NCBI RefSeq assembly: GCF_001314995.1
Contig: NZ_CP012938.1
Coordinates: 3,100,001 to 3,164,000 of the forward strand
DNA from: Bacteroides ovatus
GTDB taxonomy: Bacteria > Bacteroidota > Bacteroidia > Bacteroidales > Bacteroidaceae
Direction: 5' to 3'
Length of the DNA stretch: 64,000 nt
The number at the start of each line of letters is the position of its first letter. Positions within the stretch are counted from its first letter, which is position 1. The translations under genes and the position numbers were made by a program. Below, piece after piece: positions 1-8,923 of the stretch. The notes beneath the pieces are model-generated. The model saw only the letters and a list, made by a program, of their open reading frames with translations, searched no databases and was not told where the DNA came from.

Positions 1-471
1 TGTTCCGTCAGCCGTCAGGTTAATGGGCGTAAAAGGACCATCAGGACGACTTCCTTTGGCCACCATCGCCACACGCCCACGACCACAACTATGTGGATAC
101 AGGTAATATTCCTTAATTCCATCCTTGCGTTTCACTTCCACAAGGTCAGGGGCAAACATCACATCCCATTTACCATCAACTTTATACGTAAAAATAGGAC
201 CTTCATCACGCCAATTCGTCAAATCATCCACGGCAGCAGACCACGCATGGATATCAGCACCACAATAACCCGTAAATCTTACATCATGAGACCCTATGAT
301 ATATACCCGATATTTACCGGGTTGATCGGGATCTTCAAAGACATGAGGCTCTCCATCAGGCAAATGCTCCCACAGGGGCAGATAAGGATTTGCATTCTGA
401 GCCACTACACACATGGGAACTGTCAAGAACCATGTAATCAATACTACAAATATCGCATTTATTCTTCTCAT
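1..471 (-). CDS. GH43-like glycosidase, N-terminal part (runs off window)
   Basis: The gene starts at ATG 471 on the minus strand and is still open at position 1, giving 157 codons of the N-terminus. It begins with a signal peptide (MRRINAIFVVLITWFL..., cleavage near VVAQ). The mature protein starts NPYLPLWEHLPDGEPHVFED, followed by a strand-like RVYIIGSHD segment and a VMFAPDLVEV segment. This pattern is familiar from Bacteroides secreted family-43 five-bladed beta-propeller enzymes (arabinofuranosidases or xylosidases). The putative catalytic acid lies outside the window, so activity cannot be judged. It lies 27 bases after the stop of the broken MG2 gene in the same direction, so it is probably the tail of the first xylan operon. 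The family call is fairly safe; substrate is unknown. Confidence 0.75.
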   Translation of the reverse strand, partial: MRRINAIFVVLITWFLTVPMCVVAQNANPYLPLWEHLPDGEPHVFEDPDQPGKYRVYIIGSHDVRFTGYCGADIHAWSAAVDDLTNWRDEGPIFTYKVDGKWDVMFAPDLVEVKRKDGIKEYYLYPHSCGRGRVAMVAKGSRPDGPFTPINLTADGT

Positions 472-498
472 TGGATTTAATAATAAATTATAGATTGT

Positions 499-2906
499 TC
501 AAAATAAATCTTGTTCACTACAGATAATCGCTCCTATAGCACTAACACCTTCCACCGCCAGACGATACCGTGAAGAAGAATCAGCCGTATAGAAAGATAT
601 ATGCGCCTCGCCATGTTCGTCTGTTGTTACAGCCGGATTCCAATAGATAGTAGAGCGCAAATCGGGCTTGGTTGATTTGAGTTTTTCGGGAGTATCATAG
701 ACCGGAGAGTAAAACTCTACAGACTGCTGATAGCCGATGGGGCGCACTATAGCCATATTATTATTCACCGTATTTTTTTCTACAAAACCTCTACGGGTAT
801 TGATAACAATGGCTCCATTGGCACCCCGACCGCCAAAGACAGGTCCCACCGTGGTAGGGGGAGCAAAAAACAAGTCACCCACATCATCAGGTATCAACCG
901 TTCATAATCAAAATTCTCCTCAGGCATATTATCCAATATTACCAATGTAGGCTGTCCGCGATAGGTTACTTCCGAACCTATCACCGCCACACCCGGCAAC
1001 AGACGAACCATATCAAGCACAGAACTGAAGTTTCCTTTTTCTATGTCTTTCCGTGAAATGACTCTGGACACATTGGCCGAATAATAGGGAGAGTCACCAG
1101 CTGTATTACTTTTACGACGGGCCGTGACCAATATTTCACCCAAGTTATACACACGCATTCCATTCTCCAACGTATATTTTTGATCCATTTTCATCACATA
1201 ATTACGCTCGGCAAGCAGAGGTGTACGTGGCTGTAATAGTTTCAATTGCGGTTGTGCAGGAGAAATGACAGAATCAAGTGTCAAGAAAACACCTGCACTT
1301 CCTCGTTTGGATTTAAGTGCTTGAATGATGTATTTGGTACGTTCCGGATATTCCATTTGGTCGAAACTGAAATAACCATCCTTATCCGGGATTGCTACAT
1401 GAGTACCCAACAATGAATCTCGGATGGCCAAGAGTGTCAGATTAGCATCTTTCAGTCCTTTGAGAAAGCCTTCTACCCTACCCTTCACCACATCGCTGGT
1501 TTCAAGCGGATAGGATAGTTTTTCCGTAACATTTCCTTTCACCACTTCAGGGATATTATATCTTCTCCAACCTTGAGTCATCATGAGTAAATCCAACTGA
1601 TGTGACTGTAATTTATTCCCTTGAAAATAAGAAAGAGGTTGCTCGATATAACCACGTAAATCAGAAGTCAGCAACAAATCGGAAAGGATGTTCTGCGTTG
1701 AGTCAGGCTTCACATCATGGCCATCCACCACGGACAAAGAAAAGTTACCTTTCAACGGATGTCCTAACGCATCTTTCAACGTAAGTGCTAAATTCACTTT
1801 TTGTCGAGGCTCATAAGCAGGCTTGTCTGTTGCAGCAGTGAGGTCAGCCTTCACATCAGCACGCATATTAAAGACCAGTCGTTCACTGACTATGTTCTTT
1901 TTATCATCAATCAGCATCAAATGCGTGATACCGGCAGGAAAGAAACTACGCTCGAATGTAATTTTTGGCTGGTTATAATCCCAAGGGTTTGCATATAAAA
2001 CCAGCCCTCTGAGCTGCGCTACCAGAGTCAACGGACGTTGCCTAGATTCAGCAGCAGGCTGTAATAAAGACAACCGCAAAAAATCGCCAGTCCAACGAGC
2101 AGCCAGTCCGACAGCGTATTACAACCCACGATAGCAGAACCTCCTTCGGGGAAAAAGCTGACAGCAAAACGAGTGGTATCTGTAGGAAGAGACAGGAAGC
2201 GACTGGCTACCTTGTTATTATATACCGTTTGAAGCAGAAAAGTACGTTGTTCATTCACCTCCCACTTACGGAAAGCAAATTTTGCCACACCGTCACGAAA
2301 CTTTAAGCGAATGCCATCCTCCTCAAGCGTACCTTTCGGAAAGATAGTAGCTTCCTGTGGAACTAACGTATCTGCATATCCTACAGAACTAAAATGAATG
2401 ACAGTAGCCACACTGCTACCTTGTTCTATCAGCCGGACATGAGGAGTAAGATCTTGCGTAGCCGGCGTAGAGATAAGCACCTGTTTATGAGCGAAATAAT
2501 CCGTTCCTACATTACGCATAAATTGCGTGTAAGCCCGAAGGGTATAATACCCTTCAGGCAGTTCTTCTTGAACATCAAAATAACCATGGAAATAACCCAA
2601 AGAATCGGGCCTCAACTTGATACGCTTCACGAGTTGTGCGGCAGGGTCAATCAACTCTACATACACATAACGACTCGCATTAGCTTGCTTCATCTGTAGC
2701 GCATCTACCAGATGGGTTCTAAACCAAATACGCTCACCTGCCAAGTAAGAAGGGCGGTCAGTATGAATGCTCATTTTCTCTTGCGGAAAACCAACCATCT
2801 CTTGTCCAAGATAGTAGAATATAGCATCCCGTAAAACCTGTTGCGCGCCAAGTGGTATACAGAGCATGAAGAGAAGCGTAAAAAGTGGAAGCCCTATTCT
2901 GTTCAT
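499..2906 (-). pseudogene. MG2/TonB-plug domain outer-membrane protein, frameshifted
   Basis: Two overlapping reading frames together make one familiar protein. The first (2906 down to 2028) has a signal peptide and an alpha-2-macroglobulin-type MG2 region (MSIHTDRPSYLAGERIWFR, then beta-strand repeats), reaches FFPEGGSAIVG, and then runs into an unrelated C-terminus. The second (in frame from about 2079 to 499, no ATG at its start) resumes with LTLVAQLRGLVLYANPWDY and SERLVFN, then carries a SusC-like plug domain with a carboxypeptidase-regulatory-type segment (YRGQPTLVILDNMPEENF, GGRGANGAIVINTRR) and the usual C-terminal YTADSSSRYRL. Proteins of this type normally have an extra beta domain between FPEGG and the LVAQLRG segment, so a deletion of perhaps 80-120 residues with a frame change is inferred. 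Either a pseudogene or a sequencing error; the missing segment argues for real decay. Confidence 0.7.
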
Positions 2907-2955
2907 AGTTATCAGTAATTTAATGCTTATAAAAACAATATGTCACGGCTTTCAT

Positions 2956-3742
2956 TTAATAGTCGGTAACAGAACGACTATAAGGTGACTCATCGCCAAA
3001 GAGGTAGGCAGGCTTGTAACCACCGTAATCCACTACAATCTTTTCAAACACGGATGAGCTCAAAGCATTTGGCATAGAACTCATGGCCACCGTAGTTGGT
3101 GCCAAAGGCTTGCTTCACCCAGTTGGTGAGGCAAGGAGCCTCATCGTTAAAGAAGAGACCACGGTATTTCACGGCAGGTTCGCCAGCGGTATAGTTGCCA
3201 CGCTCGATGGCGAGATTCTGCTGTTTCACCACAGGTACATCGGCCCACCAATACCAAGGTGATACACCAATCTGTTCCGACAATTCATAGGTTCCATAAA
3301 TGGTGCCACGACGGTCACTCCCCACTATAACCAAAGCTTCTTCAACATCTTCAAAGGGCTGCTTGACACAGGTAATGAGATACTGTTCATTTTTACCCTG
3401 TAGCATCTTGACATCGAGCTTGTCGTTCTTAACAAGTTGCTGAATATACTTACTCTCTAAGCTACCTACCAAGATAAAACGATTCGTGCGAGGTGTAGAA
3501 AGCACTTCAGCTTGAGTACCGCTAACACGACGGAAATCCTCAGCCAGATTAGTCACGGCAATGTTGATACCTTTCTGATCGGCCGCATCCATGAGAATGG
3601 GCGTAGGTTTAGCATCTTGCAACAGCGTAAAGGCTCCGCTACGCAGCGTATTTGTAGTGATACCTGGGTGGTCGATAGCTAAGACAGGAAAAGCAATTGA
3701 CATCCAAAGAGCACACAATAGTAATAACTGTTTTCTGTTCAT
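2956..3742 (-). pseudogene. GH115 alpha-glucuronidase remnant with large internal deletion
   Basis: The first about 225 codons match closely the N-terminus of the intact GH115 protein at 37626-40181 (shared AIDHxGIT, VGSDRRG, YELSEQIGVSPWYWWADVPV, APCLTNW, TNYGGHEFY). At about 3047 the sequence jumps, after HEFYAKCFELI, straight to the extreme C-terminus of the same family: VFEKIVVDYGGYKPAYLFGDE, ending at a TAA at 2956. The join shifts the frame, so the first part stops at 3044 and the C-terminal 28 codons are read in another frame. About 590 residues, including the whole catalytic core, are missing. The protein cannot be an active glucuronidase. It retains a signal peptide and sits in the xylan operon between GH43 and the broken MG2 gene. 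Confidence 0.88.
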
Positions 3743-3773
3743 GATTTATTGATTTTATTTTTAGGAAGATAGA

Positions 3774-5306
3774 TTAATTATTAATAGGCATAAATTTAAA
3801 ATGCCTAAAGGTAGCTTCACCTTCACCACAAACAAAAATGCCTGGTAAGACACTCATAAAGCCACCCAGCGTATTGTTATCAAAACCAGAAACTTCCATT
3901 CCCCAAGCATCTCGCTTCCAAGTCTTGCCATCAAGGCTATAACTGCCTGAGATGGAGTTCCGGTCATTTTTTAGCCGAAGCCATACGCGTCGGGTAGCAG
4001 GATGTAAGCCGCGACCTGTAGCAACTGTACGACGATAAGAATAGCGCTTAGTTTGACTAATACCAGAGCCTACCATATATTGGTTATTGTACCAAACGAC
4101 CAATCCTGCAATGGCTTTCCCACTTAATTCTATCTCTACCTCTAATTCATAAGAGTGACAACCAGCCACAAAAAGCAAAGGCGAAGAATGATAAGGACTA
4201 TCTCCTTTGCCCTTGATAGTAACAGATTCACCATAATTCGAATAGCGACTAGCATCATAATCTTGGTAAAAACGCCATTCTTTTCCAACCCTAAACTCTG
4301 ATAGATGCTGATACATACTATAATCCTTGAGTGGCATACGCTCCAGTTGCTTCATCGCTTTACCAATGGAACATTTTCCTTTTTTCAGCCTCAGCCATCC
4401 ATCTGAAGTCATTTCTAAAGGTTCTATTAAAGTTTGACGTCCTAGATTGACATAGTCTTTTTCATAAGCATGATAAACTATATACCATTCACCTTGCGGA
4501 GTATCTATGAGTGAACCATGCCCCTTGTTCCACCACTTCTCCTCATAGTTCCAAGTATGTACTACTGGGTTATAAGGTGAATTTTCCCATGGACCATTGA
4601 TGGATTTAGATCGAGCCAACACGGACATATGAGCTGTAGGCGGTCCCATGGTACCTCCCTGTGCACACATCAAATAGTAATAGTCACCAATGCGCCTTAC
4701 CTTAGGAGCTTCTAATCCAAAGCCAGTCACCACCCAATCCTCAGGAAAAGTCCAACCTTCGTATACCTTTTCAACGGGTCCATCTATAGCTAAGCCATCA
4801 TCTCTTAACTTAACTCGATGCCCACCGCTTAGGAATAGCCAGCGCTTACCTTCTTTATCAACCGCATGACCAGGATCGATGTGTTTCACATGGAGATTAA
4901 TAGGATTACTCCAAGGTCCAAAGGGTGAATTAGCCCAGACTACATAATTACCCCCACTCGGCTGACCAGCTACAGTAAAATATATATAATATTTATCACC
5001 ACACTTTGTAATATCCGGAGCCCAAACAGAACCCAAACGCTCTTTCAACGCATAGCTGACTGGAGTCCAGTGAAGCAAATCTGTAGAATGAAGTACAGTC
5101 AAGCCGGGTAGATAATCAAACGAAGAATGCGTCATATAGTAATCATTACCATCCCGCATAATCGAAGGATCTGCGTAATCGCCCCGAAGAATGGGTATCA
5201 GCTTATCATTTGTTTGACCAATAGAAGTAGTAGGCTGTGCCTCTACAGAAGAACAAACAAAAAAATAACACAAGAGGTACCAAATCATATTCAATTGATA
5301 ATGCAT
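3774..5306 (-). CDS. GH43 beta-xylosidase/arabinofuranosidase with C-terminal beta-sandwich
   Basis: A 510-residue secreted protein. A hydrophobic leader (about residues 7-23, ending VEAQ) is followed by the GH43 propeller. The expected carboxylates are visible: general base D46 in GDYADPS, pKa-tuning D144 in HIDPGHAVD, and general acid E199 in GFGLEAPKV; D98 lies in WAPDITK. Residues about 335-510 form a concanavalin-like sandwich of the kind attached to many GH43 enzymes. It would release xylose or arabinose from the non-reducing ends of xylo-oligosaccharides, probably in the periplasm. It is followed after 31 bases by the GH115 remnant and preceded by GH27, all on one strand. Exact subfamily and substrate cannot be fixed from sequence. 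Confidence 0.9.
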   Translation of the reverse strand: MHYQLNMIWYLLCYFFVCSSVEAQPTTSIGQTNDKLIPILRGDYADPSIMRDGNDYYMTHSSFDYLPGLTVLHSTDLLHWTPVSYALKERLGSVWAPDITKCGDKYYIYFTVAGQPSGGNYVVWANSPFGPWSNPINLHVKHIDPGHAVDKEGKRWLFLSGGHRVKLRDDGLAIDGPVEKVYEGWTFPEDWVVTGFGLEAPKVRRIGDYYYLMCAQGGTMGPPTAHMSVLARSKSINGPWENSPYNPVVHTWNYEEKWWNKGHGSLIDTPQGEWYIVYHAYEKDYVNLGRQTLIEPLEMTSDGWLRLKKGKCSIGKAMKQLERMPLKDYSMYQHLSEFRVGKEWRFYQDYDASRYSNYGESVTIKGKGDSPYHSSPLLFVAGCHSYELEVEIELSGKAIAGLVVWYNNQYMVGSGISQTKRYSYRRTVATGRGLHPATRRVWLRLKNDRNSISGSYSLDGKTWKRDAWGMEVSGFDNNTLGGFMSVLPGIFVCGEGEATFRHFKFMPINN

Positions 5307-5366
5307 AACTATTATGTTTAGATTAGAAAGACGAAAAGGGCTATATAGATATAATACACAAGTTGC

Positions 5367-6719
5367 TTAATAGATAATACGGTACAGCCCTGCGCCATGT
5401 CGTTTGATTTTTTGGCTAAAGCTACCCTTGAACTTGCCAAGATCTTTGTGTTGCCAAAGGTCGCGCACTTTCACCTTCTTCTTAAAGCCCAGTTGGGTGA
5501 GGTCGATGCTTATTTCAGATACGATAGCGTCACTCGATTCCTTGCCTTGCGCATTGAAGAAAGCTACATACTTGTCCTTACTACCCGGAATGTCAGCCAC
5601 CCACACAATGAGGTTATTCTCACGAGAGAATTGGCGGTTGTTGGTGCTCTGCTGGTTGACCTTTAGCATCTCGGGGTTAGTAAGCAACTCCTTAGTGAAG
5701 TCATCAAGACGAGTCATATCACCACCAAAAATCAATGGAGAACGACCGATAGTCCAAAGGCTCATCAAGGTGTATTGTTCATTAGGAGTGAAGCGGGTGG
5801 TACGACCAAAGCTCACATAGCCAATGGGCAACATGTCCGCATCAGGAAAATGCCCCTCGCCACGATAAGGAGTCCACACATCAAGGCGCTCAAACATGGC
5901 ATAGAGATGGTCCCATTTGTCCCAGAAGTCGTCAGTAATGCGCCATTGATTTGCATGGTTCATCACATGACTACCCATTTTCACAGGCGTAGCGCCGGGA
6001 GAAAGGCTCAACACAATCTCACGACCTGTTTTGTCGATGGCCTTGCGAATGGCTTCTATCTCAGCCTGCTGAATCTCACTGTACGGACGAGAAATATCAT
6101 CCACCTTAATGAAGTCCACTCCCCAATCGGCGTACATCTGGATGATAGACTGATAGTAGGCCTGTCCTTCAGGTTTGGTAGCATCCACTCCATACATATC
6201 AGGGTTCCAATGGCAGATAGACTTAGTAATGGCAATGTCCTGTGCCTTGACGTTAGTTCCCAATACAGGAGTGTTCTGTTCTACAGCTTGTTTGGGAATA
6301 CCGCGCATGATGTGGATACCGAACTTCAGGCCTTTACTGTGTACATAATCGGCCAGCGGCTTGAAGCCCTTGCCACCCGCTGCCGAGGGGAATTTCTTTA
6401 ACCCGGGTGTGAGGCGTCCATATTCATCCATAGTGAGCTTGGCACCTTTTTTATATGAATGTCCCTTTGAATTGGGTTCATACCACTGGATATCAACTGT
6501 AAAATACTTATAGCCACTGGGCAGCAAGTACCGAGCCATGGCGTCAGCCTGTTCCTTGGCTTGCTGCTCGGTGACGGTAGTACCGAAAATGTCCCACGAG
6601 TTCCAGCCCAGCACTGGTCGGGGAGCATATTTCCAATATTTTTGATTAGATTGCGCTTGTGCACTTTGATAGGCCATCTGCATGCAGAAGACCATCAATA
6701 AAACGAATATTTTTTTCAT
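5367..6719 (-). CDS. GH27 alpha-galactosidase
   Basis: A 450-residue secreted protein with signal peptide (residues 1-22, SAQAQ) and an uninterrupted GH27 TIM barrel: PRPVLGWNSWD near residue 35, a YFTVDIQWYEP strand, and the nucleophile strand FIKVDD with D207 in the place of the usual KYDN aspartate. The acid/base aspartate is D264 in WRITDDFWD. A C-terminal beta-domain follows. It probably removes alpha-galactose (or beta-arabinopyranose, the other known GH27 activity) from decorated xylan. It is one of several galactose-type side-chain enzymes here (with GH95, GH97 and GH2). It lies in the first xylan operon, separated from the upstream beta-helix gene by a 137-base gap holding a long inverted repeat. 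Confidence 0.9.
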   Translation of the reverse strand: MKKIFVLLMVFCMQMAYQSAQAQSNQKYWKYAPRPVLGWNSWDIFGTTVTEQQAKEQADAMARYLLPSGYKYFTVDIQWYEPNSKGHSYKKGAKLTMDEYGRLTPGLKKFPSAAGGKGFKPLADYVHSKGLKFGIHIMRGIPKQAVEQNTPVLGTNVKAQDIAITKSICHWNPDMYGVDATKPEGQAYYQSIIQMYADWGVDFIKVDDISRPYSEIQQAEIEAIRKAIDKTGREIVLSLSPGATPVKMGSHVMNHANQWRITDDFWDKWDHLYAMFERLDVWTPYRGEGHFPDADMLPIGYVSFGRTTRFTPNEQYTLMSLWTIGRSPLIFGGDMTRLDDFTKELLTNPEMLKVNQQSTNNRQFSRENNLIVWVADIPGSKDKYVAFFNAQGKESSDAIVSEISIDLTQLGFKKKVKVRDLWQHKDLGKFKGSFSQKIKRHGAGLYRIIY

Positions 6720-6766
6720 TCTATTCTCTTTTTAGAGTTTCTAAAAAAAACCAAGTCATATAATAT

Positions 6767-6848
6767 AATTCAAGTTCCGTAAGCCCTTTGTAACATCATT
6801 AATTCATTGAGCCAAGAAGATTACACAAGAACTTGCGAAACTTGAATT
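6767..6848. repeat. Imperfect 17-bp inverted repeat (intercistronic hairpin)
   Basis: Arms at 6767-6783 (AATTCAAGTTCCGTAAG) and 6832-6848 (CTTGCGAAACTTGAATT) pair at 15 of 17 positions, with a 48-base loop. In the minus-strand transcript one of the two exceptions is a G-U wobble. The stem begins just after the stop of the beta-helix gene and ends about 50 bases before the GH27 start. There is no T-tract after it, so it looks more like an RNA-stabilising or processing hairpin than a simple terminator. Confidence 0.5.
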
Positions 6849-6856
6849 TAAAATTA

Positions 6857-8890
6857 CTAACGTTCAATGCGAATAGCATGAATATTACGGGGACCGATCT
6901 GTGCGCCATTCACCTGTGTTATCTGTAGACATAGCAATTGATTATCATCAAAGCCATTATCCACAACATTAACAAGTATTGCTTTACTCACTTCACCCGG
7001 AGCAAAAGATATTTCATCGACCATTGTGTAATCAATGCAGGGACGAGCATCACCTGCTACGGCCTTAACCTTTACAGAAATAGCCTTTGAGGAAGGAGAA
7101 CTTAGTTTGACAAAAACGATATGCTGGCCTAATGCCACACAATCGGTAACAGGTTTTGAGAAGCTCACGCATACGCCCTTCGACAGTTTCCACTCTTCAT
7201 TCCATCCATAGCTTGTAGGAGGATATACTGCGAATGCCCCTAAATCCTGGCCAAGCTTACCGGCCCCGATAGCCGGACTACCACTCTTCAACGTAAAATC
7301 GCCATTGTCTGGGTTGGCAAACATAGGGTCACCCGTAGGTCCATTAATACCACCCTGTTGCTCTACAAGATAGCTTGCAGGTTTCTTTTGGTTCAGATAA
7401 TTCAAGCAATTATTACCGTTATTCTGTGTAGTCCCCCAAAGGTTGTATTCAAAGATATGCGGACCACATGCGGCAGCTGTTTCATCAAACGAAAAGCTAT
7501 AATCCTTACAGAGGTATGCTATGTTGTTACGAACGACAGCACGCCATGACTTCGACATGAAAAAGCCTATACTAGCTTTATATGCAATGTTATTGATCAA
7601 ACGTTCATCCTCGGTATACCCCGTCTCATATCTAGCTGTTTCGAAAGCAGGACCATTAATTTTATAACCTATATTTTCTTGAATGATATTACGTTTGCAG
7701 CGTGACTCGTCAAAGATAAACGTCCCTGCGTCATAACCAAGATTACGAAGAATGATATTATCACTACCATTACGGTCGGCCCAAAACAACGAACGACCTT
7801 TCGTAGAATAATTAAAAGCAATCAGATTGTTCGAGTCAAATTCCATCTCGTCACCTAGTGTGATATTAGTAGTGAACGATGAGCCTTCACCTGCCCATCC
7901 ACGAGCCTTCCCTTTGAATTCAATAAAAGTATTGTTTGCCAACAGGTTGTTGTTGGACTCACGTCCCATACCAACACCATCGCCATATGTAGCCTTAAAA
8001 TAGTTATTGCAAATCACATTATCGGATGAATTGTATAGACGAATCAATGAGATGCCGGTATTCACAATCTTATCATTACCTATGTCTTCGAAATGATTAT
8101 TGATAACCACACAATGATTAGCTTCCTTCATTTCAAAAGTCCATCCAGAATAATAATAACTCTTAAATGTGAATCCTTCAACCCATATATAGCTGCGCTG
8201 ATAGAGGTTAAACACCGGCGTTCCATCAGTAGTAAACTGCTTGCCGGGATGTTTGATGGTCACCTTATCATTGTCCGAAAGAGGTTTAAACACAATCATT
8301 GCTTCGGCAGTACCAGAAGTAATGGGAGTAATATTTTCCTCAAAATAAGTCCCTCCGGCAATCAATACCGTGTCACCGGCTTCCACTTTGAGTGCAGCAT
8401 CCGATATTTTTTTAAACGGTTTTTCCAACGATCCGTCAGGCTTTTCCTGCGAATCAGAAGGTGACACATAAAGACGTCGATATAGTTTCACGTCTATGCC
8501 ATCGGCAAGCTGATTCAAGGTGAGGGATACCTGATTGCCTGTAGCTTTAGATATCAGATTAATGCTTTGACTACGTTTTTCACCGGTTGTGTTGGCAGCA
8601 CATTGAATCGTGACTATCGTCTGACCTTCGCCTATAGCTTTGCCGCCGACATTGGCAGATAGACTTGAAATAAAAGAATTGTCGTTCGATTCATATTCTA
8701 TCTCCCATTCCGTATTATTCCAATCAATGGTTACATTCACCGATCCACCTGTAGATGGTACATCCACACTTTCACCAACAAATACAGCACTCTGATGACC
8801 CAATACAATCTCGTTGAGTTCCTCATTATTATCCGAACAAGCGGCGAATGATAATACCGCAATCAATCCTAATAGATAAAAATATTTCAT
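6857..8890 (-). CDS. BACON + right-handed beta-helix surface lipoprotein
   Basis: A 677-residue lipoprotein (lipobox SFAAC, C18; acidic residues D and N follow, typical of surface export in Bacteroides). Order of domains: BACON domain (about residues 30-130, GGSVNVTIDWNNTEW), then a long parallel beta-helix (about 140-530) with Asn-ladder repeats (NNHFEDIGND, NNYFKATYGDG, NNTFIEFKGKARGWAGEGS), then a C-terminal Calx-beta-like sandwich (about 560-677). The helix resembles pectate-lyase-type folds, but no known catalytic set was recognised. BACON domains usually hold enzymes or binding proteins at the cell surface. A close paralogue lies at 40249-42267 and a decayed one at 34011-34917. All lie next to GH10 or GH115 genes, so a role on xylan side chains is likely; the reaction is unknown. 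Confidence 0.8.
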   Translation of the reverse strand: MKYFYLLGLIAVLSFAACSDNNEELNEIVLGHQSAVFVGESVDVPSTGGSVNVTIDWNNTEWEIEYESNDNSFISSLSANVGGKAIGEGQTIVTIQCAANTTGEKRSQSINLISKATGNQVSLTLNQLADGIDVKLYRRLYVSPSDSQEKPDGSLEKPFKKISDAALKVEAGDTVLIAGGTYFEENITPITSGTAEAMIVFKPLSDNDKVTIKHPGKQFTTDGTPVFNLYQRSYIWVEGFTFKSYYYSGWTFEMKEANHCVVINNHFEDIGNDKIVNTGISLIRLYNSSDNVICNNYFKATYGDGVGMGRESNNNLLANNTFIEFKGKARGWAGEGSSFTTNITLGDEMEFDSNNLIAFNYSTKGRSLFWADRNGSDNIILRNLGYDAGTFIFDESRCKRNIIQENIGYKINGPAFETARYETGYTEDERLINNIAYKASIGFFMSKSWRAVVRNNIAYLCKDYSFSFDETAAACGPHIFEYNLWGTTQNNGNNCLNYLNQKKPASYLVEQQGGINGPTGDPMFANPDNGDFTLKSGSPAIGAGKLGQDLGAFAVYPPTSYGWNEEWKLSKGVCVSFSKPVTDCVALGQHIVFVKLSSPSSKAISVKVKAVAGDARPCIDYTMVDEISFAPGEVSKAILVNVVDNGFDDNQLLCLQITQVNGAQIGPRNIHAIRIER

Positions 8891-8923
8891 ACATTATTAT
8901 TCTAAAATAAAACTCTGCATCTC

